A stretch of 7,169 nucleotides of DNA. It comes from Planctomycetota bacterium (lineage in GTDB: Bacteria > Planctomycetota > Phycisphaerae > WQYP01). Of this stretch, positions 1-6,816 are shown in pieces (position 1 is the stretch's first letter; each line of letters begins with the position of its first letter). The notes below the pieces were generated by a model, which was given only the letters and a program-made list of their open reading frames with translations, ran no database searches and was not told where the DNA came from. The stretch lies in assembly GCA_021780285.1 (NCBI GenBank), contig JAJXZA010000012.1, positions 1 to 7,169 on the forward strand, given 5' to 3'. A program made the position numbers and the translations under genes.

Positions 1-1395
1 GCCATTGCCGTGGTGGCGGCTGGCCTGTTTATTCTCGCTCAATTTGAAACACCCATCAGGCCGCCACACATCACCTGGCCCTGGGCGATGCCTTTCGCGG
101 CGCTGCTGCTGGCGATTGCAACATTGCCGGCACTTGTGCCCGCCTGGTGGCAGCGGTTTCATGGCTGGCTCTCCGGAGGGTTGGGAATAGCCGCTGCCGC
201 TTTGTACATGCTGCGATTCGGCCCCGGTGCCATTGCACAAAACGCCGAGAGTCTGGGTACCTACATAGATTTTATTATTACGCTTGGAACACTTTTTGTA
301 ATTGGCTCAGCTATTGAAGTCCGCATTCATTGCGCCCCATCGCCCAGAGTAAATGTTCTCTGCTTGCTTGCCGGCGCACTACTGGCAGGAGGCCTCGGCA
401 CTATGGGAGCAGCGGTGCTGATGGCGAGACCATTTTTCCGGATCAATCGGCAACACCTTGCCGGACGACATATTGTGTTTTTTGTAATGATTGTGGCCAA
501 TGTAGGCGGCGCCATAACGCCTCTCGGGGACCCGCCCCTGCTGCTGGGGTTTTTATCGGGTGTGCCATTCTGGTGGATCACCATTCATGCCTGGCCTGCT
601 TGGCTCCTGGCATTGGCCCTTCTGTTGGCAATCTTCTACGCGCTCGACAGCCGGTCTGCTGCGAAGTTACCGGCGTCTTCGGTGCCCGCTAACGGGCCGG
701 CGGTGGTTATATCCGGCTTAAATCAACTCGCCGTGCTGCCGCTGGTTCTTGCCGCCCTATGCCTTGCTTCACCTTGGCGGGAGATGTCTCTGATTGTGCT
801 GGCGGCTGTGTCGCTGTTGATATGCCCCGCATCGCTTCGTGAAGCCAACCGTTTTAACTTTGAACCCATCGCTGAAGTTGCGGTGCTTTTTTTTGGCATT
901 TTTTTGACCTTGGCGCCCGTACTCAATCTGCTGGATAATCAATCACACAACGGTCAATTAACAAAATACACAGCCACGCCGGCTGCGTCTTATTTCATCA
1001 CCGGTCTTTGTTCTTCCGTTCTGGATAATGCGCCCACCTACATGGCCATGCTCCACTCTCAACTCATTACCAATACAGCGCCGGGTAATTCCAAAATCGC
1101 CGCCTCGGTTAAAATCAAAACAAGTCCGCAAAAAACGCTTCCGAGCATTCAAGAACAGATAGCGACACGGCTCATAGATAGAAACTTTGCCAGGCAATTG
1201 CTGGCCATTTCTCTGGGCGCGGTATTTTTTGGCGGACTCACCTGGATCGGCAACGGCCCCAACCTGCTTGTACGTGCCATCGCCCTACAGGAAGGCGCTG
1301 CGTGCCCCGGCTTCTTGAGCTACCTTTTTCGCTACGCGTTGCCGTGTCTGGGAACCGTGCTTGCCATCATTGGCCTGCTGTTCTTTTTCAGATAG
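1..1395 (+). CDS. Sodium:proton antiporter, CitMHS_2 / NhaD-like (ion transporter superfamily), 5' end cut by window
   Basis: Probable inner-membrane Na+/H+ antiporter or organic-anion transporter of the ion transporter superfamily. The reading frame is open from base 1. A GTG at base 10 is the first candidate start, but three codons precede it without a stop, so the true start probably lies outside the window. Counted from that GTG, 461 residues are visible, mostly hydrophobic membrane segments. Family signatures are clear: GGAITPLGDPPLLLGF at about 166-181, SSVLDNAPTY at about 335-344, and TWIGNGPNLLVRAIA at about 411-425. The paired GDPP and GNGP re-entrant motifs are typical of this fold, and LDNAPTY resembles the NhaD-type ion site. 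A charged loop of about 40 residues (354-396) separates the last two motifs. The gene ends in TAG and converges with the GH31 gene 32 bases away. Runs of 8 and 7 T near 887-905 lie in frame. The family call is firm; the transported ion is inferred. Confidence 0.88.
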   Translation, partial: AIAVVAAGLFILAQFETPIRPPHITWPWAMPFAALLLAIATLPALVPAWWQRFHGWLSGGLGIAAAALYMLRFGPGAIAQNAESLGTYIDFIITLGTLFVIGSAIEVRIHCAPSPRVNVLCLLAGALLAGGLGTMGAAVLMARPFFRINRQHLAGRHIVFFVMIVANVGGAITPLGDPPLLLGFLSGVPFWWITIHAWPAWLLALALLLAIFYALDSRSAAKLPASSVPANGPAVVISGLNQLAVLPLVLAALCLASPWREMSLIVLAAVSLLICPASLREANRFNFEPIAEVAVLFFGIFLTLAPVLNLLDNQSHNGQLTKYTATPAASYFITGLCSSVLDNAPTYMAMLHSQLITNTAPGNSKIAASVKIKTSPQKTLPSIQEQIATRLIDRNFARQLLAISLGAVFFGGLTWIGNGPNLLVRAIALQEGAACPGFLSYLFRYALPCLGTVLAIIGLLFFFR

Positions 1396-1427
1396 CCCGG
1401 CAGAGTGCGCGACAGCCGCCAGCCCGG

Positions 1428-4226
1428 TCAAGCAGCATGCACCTGCACCTCGTCGCCGCTGTAGGCTACGACCTTGTCGGGCGCGGCCTCGACTTGCAGC
1501 CCGATGCCATGGCCCGGTCGCACAAACACCACGTTAATAGTCCGCTGTTTTAACATCCCGGGGAACTCGCCCTTGCGGGCGCCAATCGTCAGGCGTTTGT
1601 CGGCCTCGCTCCAGTTGAATGTAATCGTGGCGTAAACGCCTTTTTCGTAATTGTAATTGTCATCTTCGTCTTCATAGAGCGTAAAACTCCCGTCGGCTCC
1701 GGTATACACGCGCAGTTCAATTGGGTCTACCGGCTCGGCATTGGAATACTGCATCACCGGGCCTAACGGAATAATCGCGCCAGCGCGAACGGCTATCGGC
1801 AAAGTATCGAGCGGAGCGTCCATGACGGCGTTGGCTCCGCCGACTAGGCTTTCGCCCGTCCAGAAGTCCTGCCATCCGCTTCCCGCCGGCATATATACCG
1901 AGCGATTCTTCGCGCCGGCCTCCGTTACCGGAGCAATCATTAGCGCCGGCCCAAACATGAACTGATCCGGCACCTTTTGCGCCCGGGCATCTTCTCTAAA
2001 GTCCATCACCAGAGCACGCATCATGGTGTAGCCGGCGCTGGTTACCTGCCAAGCCACGCTGTAAATGTAAGGCAGGAGGCGGTAGCGCAGTTTGTCGTAC
2101 TTCACCAGCATGGGCATGATATGCGGCCCAAAACGCCACATTTCTTTCGGGTAATTTGTGCCATGCACGCGGAACATCGGACAGAACGTCCCAAACTGAT
2201 ACCACCGCACAAACAGTTCCTGATAGGCCGGGTTTTGCGGCCCGCCGGAGATGAAAAATCCACCAATATCGGTATTCCAATAAGGAATACCGCTCATGGC
2301 GAAATTAAGCCCGGCGGGAATTTGCTCTTTAAACGTGGCCCATGTTCCAGTGGTATCACCCGACCAGGTAACGGCGCTGTTGCGTTGTTGGCCGGCAAAA
2401 GCCGAACGTGTCAGGATAAACACGCGCTTGGCCGATGTTGTCGCCCGCTGCCCCTGGTAGACAGCCATGGTATGCATAAGTGGATAAGCGTTATATACAA
2501 ACTCGCCATAACCCAAAAAAGTCTTATAGTTTGCAAATTCGCCCCAGCGGGCATTGAGTTCCGGCTCGGACGCATCCAACCACCAGCCGTCAATTCCGAG
2601 TGAAAATAGCTCCTTGTTCATAAGCTGCCAGTACAATGCCCGCCCGCGCGGATTGAATGGGTCGTAATAGCGATCGCCGGGCATTTTCAGCAACACGCCG
2701 GCCTGGTCCATTTTGTGATAATTGGACGATCCTTTGGCAAACTTGGCCCAGACGGAAATGATCATGTGCACATGCCAACTGTGCAGCGTTTTCATCATGT
2801 CCTTTACATTGGGGTAGCGCGTGATGTCAAATTCGTTTGAACCCCACGGATGCGGAACCCAGTAAAACCAATCCTGAATAACGTTGTCTATCGGAATGTG
2901 CATCGAGCGGTAGGTGGCCGCCACGCCCAATATCTGCGCCTGTGTGTTGTAATGCTCTTTGCACTGCCAAAAACCCCACGCCCAGCGGCCAAACATCGGG
3001 GCGTGGCCCGTCAGTTCTCGATAGGAGCCGATCACATCATCAAGGGCCGGCCCGGCCATCATATAGTAATCAACCGCAAAACCTGCTTGACTACGCCACG
3101 ATATATGCTCTGACGACCCCTTGTGTTCAGGCCATTGCCAACCGACATGCGCCTCGGCACCGCCTCCGCCTTGAAAATACTCGATCTTAATTGGATATTT
3201 CTTTCCGGCTTCGAGATAAATCCGGCCCGTAGACTCCTTTGGGCTTTGAATAAGCCAATCCTCAACGAGCCTCTTGCCATCCACCCACAGCCGAATGCCA
3301 TCATCCGACAAAGTGGTAAACAAGTACTCACCCGTGATAGGCGGTTCAATGAATCCATTCCATCTAATAGAAAAGTTATCTTCGCCCATGCCCTTGGCCG
3401 GACCGTTATTCCAGATGAAATCTATTTTTTTGTCGCGCCGCGTAAGCTTCAAGGTTTGAAAATTATCGCCGGCGTAGTAGCGGCCCGTCAGAGCGCCGGG
3501 CCTGCCATGTTCATCAAATATATACTTGCCCGAAAGCCACTGTGGCGATGCCGCCGCCACTGAAACATCGGTAATGGCCGGATTATCCCAAAAAATACCA
3601 TAACCCCGGCTTGAGAGCATCACCGGAACCGCCACATGCCGGTTACGCTGCTCAAGATGCACGCTGGCCCCCCGATAATCCATCAGTCCTTTGGTGTGCT
3701 GTCCCAAGCCGTACACCGCTTCGTCAGCGGCCAGCACAAATTTTTGCATGATTCGATAGGTTGGCACATCCTTAAACGTAAATGGCTCAAAGTGCCTGCC
3801 GTTGGCCGCCTCGGCCGTGAGCAGCGCTCCGGCTGCATCAAAAAACTGAACCGTCCCGGCAGCTTCATCAACCTTGGCCGTTAGTGCCGCGGTTTTGATG
3901 ACAATATTGCCTGCCTCATGGGTAAGTTGCCATTTCACCTTCGCCGGGGTAGCCACCACTGAAAGACTCGCAGGCTTGGGCGCTGCGCCCCTGGGAGAAA
4001 ACAGAACGCGAATGATGCGATCCGAAAATACCTGCAGCCGCAATCGCCCATTGGGATAGTCCAACACGACGCCATCCGCCTGCCGATGCACAGCCACAGC
4101 CGCGCCGACGAAATTTTCCGCCGCAAGTGAAGCACCCGCCGCAAGCGATGCCACACCGGCAGCCTTAAGAAAGTCGCGCCTGGCGACCGCAAACTGTTGT
4201 TCACTTACCGAAACATCGTAATTCAT
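1428..4226 (-). CDS. Tat-exported GH31 glycoside hydrolase with PA14 insert, probable alpha-xylosidase
   Basis: Retaining alpha-glycosidase of family GH31, 932 residues, predicted to act outside the cytoplasm. The ATG at 4226 is chosen because GGAG lies 6 bases upstream; a longer frame begins at 4274 but has no such support. A Tat signal is visible: ARRDFLK at 15-21, then an Ala-rich hydrophobic stretch to about 45. An N-terminal beta domain (about 50-235) is followed by a PA14 domain (about 245-366) with the hallmark DDGIRLWVDG at 308-317. The (beta/alpha)8 barrel covers about 405-740. The predicted nucleophile is Asp551 in GWWLDASEPE and the predicted acid/base is Asp624 in TWSGDTTGTW. YWNTDIGGF (649-657) and RWYQFGTFCPMFRVHG (674-689) are further GH31 motifs. 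Beta domains finish the protein. GH31 enzymes with a PA14 insert at this place include alpha-xylosidases acting on xyloglucan oligosaccharides, so that substrate is likely but not proven; alpha-glucosidase or another activity is possible. The gene has its own promoter. Confidence 0.93.
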   Translation of the reverse strand: MNYDVSVSEQQFAVARRDFLKAAGVASLAAGASLAAENFVGAAVAVHRQADGVVLDYPNGRLRLQVFSDRIIRVLFSPRGAAPKPASLSVVATPAKVKWQLTHEAGNIVIKTAALTAKVDEAAGTVQFFDAAGALLTAEAANGRHFEPFTFKDVPTYRIMQKFVLAADEAVYGLGQHTKGLMDYRGASVHLEQRNRHVAVPVMLSSRGYGIFWDNPAITDVSVAAASPQWLSGKYIFDEHGRPGALTGRYYAGDNFQTLKLTRRDKKIDFIWNNGPAKGMGEDNFSIRWNGFIEPPITGEYLFTTLSDDGIRLWVDGKRLVEDWLIQSPKESTGRIYLEAGKKYPIKIEYFQGGGGAEAHVGWQWPEHKGSSEHISWRSQAGFAVDYYMMAGPALDDVIGSYRELTGHAPMFGRWAWGFWQCKEHYNTQAQILGVAATYRSMHIPIDNVIQDWFYWVPHPWGSNEFDITRYPNVKDMMKTLHSWHVHMIISVWAKFAKGSSNYHKMDQAGVLLKMPGDRYYDPFNPRGRALYWQLMNKELFSLGIDGWWLDASEPELNARWGEFANYKTFLGYGEFVYNAYPLMHTMAVYQGQRATTSAKRVFILTRSAFAGQQRNSAVTWSGDTTGTWATFKEQIPAGLNFAMSGIPYWNTDIGGFFISGGPQNPAYQELFVRWYQFGTFCPMFRVHGTNYPKEMWRFGPHIMPMLVKYDKLRYRLLPYIYSVAWQVTSAGYTMMRALVMDFREDARAQKVPDQFMFGPALMIAPVTEAGAKNRSVYMPAGSGWQDFWTGESLVGGANAVMDAPLDTLPIAVRAGAIIPLGPVMQYSNAEPVDPIELRVYTGADGSFTLYEDEDDNYNYEKGVYATITFNWSEADKRLTIGARKGEFPGMLKQRTINVVFVRPGHGIGLQVEAAPDKVVAYSGDEVQVHAA

Positions 4227-4232
4227 AGTCAA

Positions 4233-4236
4233 CTCC
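4233..4236 (-). promoter_or_regulatory. Shine-Dalgarno site of the GH31 gene (decides the start)
   Basis: On the - strand, GGAG is followed by six bases and then the ATG at 4226. No comparable purine-rich site was found for the alternative starts at 4274, 4244 or 4238. Starting at 4226 also places the twin-arginine motif at residues 16-17, the usual distance for a Tat signal. Confidence 0.75.
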
Positions 4237-4258
4237 ATAATCATAACTGCGCGGCACG

Positions 4259-4270
4259 TTGCTTTAGCAA
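4259..4270. repeat. Short palindrome at the predicted transcription start of the GH31 gene
   Basis: TTGCT-TT-AGCAA is a perfect five-base inverted repeat. It sits over the predicted transcription start, just downstream of the -10 hexamer. It could be part of an operator or of a leader hairpin, or be due to chance. Its closeness to the larger inverted repeat at 4284-4304 is the only reason to list it. Confidence 0.3.
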
Positions 4271-4274
4271 GCAA

Positions 4275-4303
4275 ATCATAAATGTAGAACGTTAATCTGT
4301 CTA
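4275..4303 (-). promoter_or_regulatory. Sigma70-like promoter for the GH31 gene
   Basis: Reading the - strand, TAGACA (4303-4298; 5 of 6 to TTGACA) is separated by exactly 17 bases from TATGAT (4280-4275; 5 of 6 to TATAAT). Transcription would start near 4268, giving a leader of about 42 bases before the ATG at 4226. The surroundings are AT-rich compared with the rest of the window. Spacing, match quality and position agree, but the call rests on sequence only. Confidence 0.6.
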
Positions 4304-4304
4304 C
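4284..4304. promoter_or_regulatory. Inverted repeat inside the GH31 promoter, possible operator
   Basis: The arms GTAGA and TCTAC flank 11 bases, with a further AACGTT palindrome (4288-4293) off-centre between them. The element covers most of the -35 hexamer and the spacer, a position where a repressor would block RNA polymerase. A LacI-type operator would fit a glycosidase gene, but the match to any known operator is not established. Arms of five bases can occur by chance. Confidence 0.3.
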
Positions 4305-4306
4305 TT

Positions 4307-4810
4307 TTATTGGCGCAAAGATTGTTGCTCCGGGCGCACCGAGGGCAAAATGAGTTGCCTAGAGGGCCAAATCCGACAAAACACCCCCACCATGCCGCAT
4401 ATCTTTACCCTGCGGGACAGCGTGCCTGTATCTCGATAGCGCAGCAATACTTCGGAAGAACTGCCCACCACAATATCTGGATCAGGTTCCAACCGCCCCG
4501 GCACCTGCACCGCGGCATTAAAATAGTTTGAATGTCGGCCGAGGATGCAGCGCCCGCAGCAAGGCATACTGAAGGGCAAAAATTGGATGCGGGCCGCTTA
4601 AATTAAAGCCGATGGTGCGCGGCCTTGGCTTAAGCGACGTGATGTAAGCTGATAGCTGCGATAATTCCCGAGCGGTAAAGCCGGGCGTCCGTTAAAAACC
4701 TCCTCGGGCGCAACGTTCTTAATAGCACTTTGCCCCACCAGCGATCTTGGAAACAGCAGCATGGTCGGCACCACCGCTGACTCGGCCGTCCACACCGCCG
4801 AACAGCTGAA
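4307..4810 (-). pseudogene. Possible decayed or frameshifted gene of unknown function filling the 585-base gap
   Basis: No intact gene lies between the cyclophilin stop and the GH31 start. On the - strand, protein-like segments appear in two frames. Frame A is open 4810-4601 (includes ESAVVPTMLLF and LVGQSAIKNVAPEEVF) and stops at TAA 4600-4598. Frame B is open 4691-4521 (includes GFNLSGPHPIFALQYALL and RALHPRPTFKLF) and stops at TAA 4520-4518. Frame A then reads NAAVQVPGRLEPDPDIVV and EVLLRYRDTG, ending at TAA 4309-4307, four bases before the GH31 -35 hexamer. Joining A, B and A by two compensating one-base shifts (near 4690 and 4525) gives a plausible protein of about 165 residues. There is no convincing start or ribosome site, and I do not recognise a family. 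It may instead be plain intergenic DNA that happens to read well. Confidence 0.33.
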
Positions 4811-4811
4811 A

Positions 4812-5297
4812 TCAAGCCACAGCAGCTACGGTAACTTTTATTATTTTTGGTGCGGTCACCGGTGTCCCGGCTCCGGGGTTTCGCAGCGGTGTTTTGGCGA
4901 TTTTGTCCACCACCTCAATGCCGGCGGTAACTTGCCCAAAACAGGCGTATTGTCCATCGAGGTGCGGCGAGTCCTGATGCATGATAAAAAACTGCGAGCC
5001 TGCGGAATCAGGGTCGTTCGCACGCGCCATGCTTATTACGCCGCGTACATGCTTGCGATTGCTGAACTCTCCTTTGATATGGTAGCCCGGGCCGCCCGTG
5101 CCGGTACCCTGCGGGCACCCGCCCTGAATCATGAATCCGGGAATGATGCGATGAAAGGTCAACCCATTATAAAAGCCCTTACCAGCCAGCGCCACAAAAT
5201 TCTCAACCGTCTTGGGCGCAACGTCCGGCCAAAGCTCCAATTCTATTTTTCCGTGCTCGGTTTCAATCGTGACCTGTGGTTTGACTGTCTGGGCCAT
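4812..5297 (-). CDS. Cyclophilin-type peptidyl-prolyl cis-trans isomerase, cytoplasmic
   Basis: Catalyses cis-trans isomerisation of Xaa-Pro bonds and assists protein folding. The protein has 161 residues, a full-length single cyclophilin domain, and starts at the ATG at 5297 behind AAGGAG six bases away. No signal peptide is present, so a cytoplasmic location is expected. Core motifs are intact: FHRIIPGFMIQGG at 48-60, with Arg50 (equivalent to Arg55 of human CypA), Phe55 and Gln58; then GSQFFIMHQDSPHLDGQY at 100-117. His112 occupies the position of CypA Trp121, the cyclosporin-contacting residue, which is commonly replaced in bacterial cyclophilins and predicts weak drug binding. An Ala/Val-rich tail ends in TGA. 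The gene lies 145 bases downstream of the UvrC-like gene on the same strand and may share its transcript or use a weak promoter in that gap. Confidence 0.95.
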   Translation of the reverse strand: MAQTVKPQVTIETEHGKIELELWPDVAPKTVENFVALAGKGFYNGLTFHRIIPGFMIQGGCPQGTGTGGPGYHIKGEFSNRKHVRGVISMARANDPDSAGSQFFIMHQDSPHLDGQYACFGQVTAGIEVVDKIAKTPLRNPGAGTPVTAPKIIKVTVAAVA

Positions 5298-5303
5298 AAC
5301 AAG

Positions 5304-5309
5304 CTCCTT
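5304..5309 (-). promoter_or_regulatory. Strong Shine-Dalgarno site of the cyclophilin gene
   Basis: AAGGAG on the - strand lies six bases upstream of the ATG at 5297. It is the best ribosome-binding match in the window and fixes the start of the cyclophilin. Confidence 0.8.
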
Positions 5310-5331
5310 TGCGCAATTAACAATTCAACAC

Positions 5332-5344
5332 GCCGAAAATCGGC
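5332..5344. repeat. Small inverted repeat in the cyclophilin leader
   Basis: GCCGA and TCGGC flank AAA on the + strand, giving a five-pair hairpin in the 145-base gap between the UvrC-like gene and the cyclophilin. No T-run follows on either strand, so it is not an intrinsic terminator. It ends about 23 bases upstream of the ribosome-binding site. Its function, if any, is unknown. Confidence 0.3.
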
Positions 5345-5385
5345 ACAACAAAACAACGCACCCAACTCGCCGGGGCACAATTCGG

Positions 5386-5391
5386 ATTGTA
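5386..5391 (-). promoter_or_regulatory. Possible -10 element for the cyclophilin gene
   Basis: TACAAT on the - strand matches TATAAT at 5 of 6 positions and lies about 90 bases upstream of the cyclophilin ATG. The best -35 candidate at 17-base spacing (TGGCCG) matches only 3 of 6. It is listed because the 145-base gap is long for a simple operon junction, but the promoter call is weak. Confidence 0.2.
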
Positions 5392-5442
5392 CGGCGTTCC
5401 TCTGCATACGGCCAGCGACGACATACAGTCAGGACAGCATAA

Positions 5443-6753
5443 CTACGATGTTCGATCCGGCAAACTTTCATGGCCCGTGTCCGGTTCGCCCCCCGCACCG
5501 TCTACCTCGGGCGCAAGCGGCGAATCCGCACACTGCGGTCCGGTGGAATCTTGATGCTTACGCCGCTTGGTTAACCAATCCATAATGCGCTGATGTAGAT
5601 CGCTGGCCCCTTCTACCTCGTCGGCAAACAGATACAACCCGGTATCGCCATGCCGCGTTAAATGGTGCGCCAGCAGCCCTGCAAGTTCCACGTCGGCCTG
5701 ATCCCACTGGTCGGCAATCTTCGATTGGCGCAGCTCCGTAAGGCGCAAGGCCCACGCGTCGCACGCCTCTCGCAAACGCCGCTGCGTTACGGCTGGTGCC
5801 ATATCCAGCGAGCCACCGCGAAAAAAAAACGGTTCAATCTGCCGACTGCCGCCGCCCGTTTGCAGCGCCATGCCCGCACATCGCCGCAAATCCCGCAAGC
5901 CCCTGAATCGCGGGGCGAGCAGTTCATCCGCCGCTGCCAACCGCGCTTTCATGGCTGCCGCCATGCGAAAATCGAGCCTGCCGGCAGCTTGTCGCATCAG
6001 CCCCTCCCACTCACCGCGCAAGGCCGCAAAATCTGTTTCAGAAGCCCCCTCTCCGCCGCAATGACGGTAAGCCCCCAGTGCCTCCACAAAACGCAGCGCC
6101 GTGGCGATCTGCTTTCGATAATGCTCCATTGAAATGGTGCCATCGCACACCGCGGTGCATTTTCCCATGTCTTTATATGAACAGGGCCGCGCTTTGGGAC
6201 TTTGCTTCAGTAACTCATCATACCGGCATAAGTCAAAAATATTTTCGAGCAGTTCTACCACGCGTTGGGCGGCCGTCTGCCGCGCAAGCGGTCCAAACAA
6301 CGTTGTGCCCGCGTGCACATCCACCCGGTTAGCAGCCCAAAATCGCGGATAAGGCCCGACCGCATCGCACACCACAAACCATGCCGGCTGCCAGCCCAGC
6401 ATGCGTCGGTATTCCTGCGGGTACATGAGCCGCGCGCAGCGGTAGTACCACCAGTTTGCGGCCAGCGCACTATGCACCAACCGATAGCGCACCTGCGTTG
6501 CAACCCCCGCCAGCTTGATGGCCGCATGGGCTGCCTGATCCGGCGGATGCATCTTTCGTTCCACCGCCGCTCGTAAATTCGACGTAACAGCCAGTAAGAT
6601 CGGCGCATCATCGGCCGCGAGCAGCAGGTACACAGCCGAGCCTGTGGGAAGCGGGGCCGCCCCGGCATTGCCGCCGTCATGCGGCTGCAGGCCGATACAA
6701 TCAGGCAATAACTCGGCTAGAAAATCTTGAGAAGGCTCACGGCACTCGCTCAT
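5443..6753 (-). CDS. UvrC-like protein with degenerate GIY-YIG domain, Fe-S cysteines and UVR motif; no RNase H-like domain
   Basis: A 436-residue relative of the N-terminal half of the excinuclease subunit UvrC. The GIY-YIG region is at about 36-70: VYLLL keeps the first Tyr, but the YVG site reads LAV (54-56) and the NLRxR arginine is Ala, so nuclease activity is doubtful. FGPLARQTAAQRVVELLENI (153-172) and RPC-x7-C-x3-C match UvrC closely. Cys176, Cys191, Cys199 and Cys203 (spacing 14, 7, 3) correspond to the cysteines known to bind an iron-sulfur cluster in UvrC. A UVR (UvrB-contact) motif lies at about 243-279, with LDFRMAAAMKARLAAADEL at its core. Residues 285-395 resemble, from memory, the tail of Cho/exonuclease-UvrC fusion proteins. 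Full UvrC is about 600 residues with RNase H-like and HhH domains, both absent here. The start is the ATG at 6753 with GAGG seven bases upstream. A role alongside UvrABC is inferred; a regulatory or structural role is equally possible. Confidence 0.82.
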   Translation of the reverse strand: MSECREPSQDFLAELLPDCIGLQPHDGGNAGAAPLPTGSAVYLLLAADDAPILLAVTSNLRAAVERKMHPPDQAAHAAIKLAGVATQVRYRLVHSALAANWWYYRCARLMYPQEYRRMLGWQPAWFVVCDAVGPYPRFWAANRVDVHAGTTLFGPLARQTAAQRVVELLENIFDLCRYDELLKQSPKARPCSYKDMGKCTAVCDGTISMEHYRKQIATALRFVEALGAYRHCGGEGASETDFAALRGEWEGLMRQAAGRLDFRMAAAMKARLAAADELLAPRFRGLRDLRRCAGMALQTGGGSRQIEPFFFRGGSLDMAPAVTQRRLREACDAWALRLTELRQSKIADQWDQADVELAGLLAHHLTRHGDTGLYLFADEVEGASDLHQRIMDWLTKRRKHQDSTGPQCADSPLAPEVDGAGGEPDTGHESLPDRTS

Positions 6754-6760
6754 CGCACGG

Positions 6761-6764
6761 CCTC
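6761..6764 (-). promoter_or_regulatory. Shine-Dalgarno site of the UvrC-like gene
   Basis: GAGG on the - strand lies seven bases upstream of the ATG at 6753, within a longer purine-rich GAGGTGAGG (6769-6761). The 63-base gap back to the dehydratase stop shows no terminator-like hairpin, so the two genes could be co-transcribed. Confidence 0.6.
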
Positions 6765-6816
6765 ACCTCAACAGGTTGGCGGGGGTCACATCGCCGCGAC
6801 ATTGGCCGCCAGTCGC

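Noticed and set aside
887..905. Runs of eight and seven T in the antiporter gene as slippage sites
   Set aside because: They encode Leu-Phe-Phe-Gly-Ile-Phe-Leu in a membrane helix, where T-rich codons are expected, and nothing else points to frameshifting.
1396..1427. Possible terminator between the convergent antiporter and GH31 genes
   Set aside because: The 32 bases contain a direct repeat of AGCCCGG (1394-1400 and 1421-1427) but no stem-loop with a T-run on either strand.
1977..2603. A 208-codon open frame on the + strand
   Set aside because: It lies entirely antisense to the catalytic barrel of the GH31 gene, shows no family motifs, and is explained by the codon use of the gene beneath it.
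4227..4274. Longer GH31 start at 4274 adding 16 residues
   Set aside because: The added residues would put the Tat motif unusually far from the N-terminus, the start would fall inside the predicted promoter region, and the ATG at 4226 has a well-placed GGAG.
4485..4494. GGTTCCAACC as a tRNA T-arm-like element
   Set aside because: It is a short palindrome without the 7-base T-loop or any matching acceptor, D or anticodon arms nearby.
4310..4531. A 73-codon + strand frame in the 585-base gap
   Set aside because: It is rich in His, Arg and Pro with no motif, and competes with better protein-like frames on the - strand.
4761..5585. A 274-codon open frame on the + strand
   Set aside because: It runs antisense to the whole cyclophilin gene and into the UvrC-like gene. 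Its product is Cys/His/Arg-rich with no recognisable motif, whereas the - strand frames match known families.
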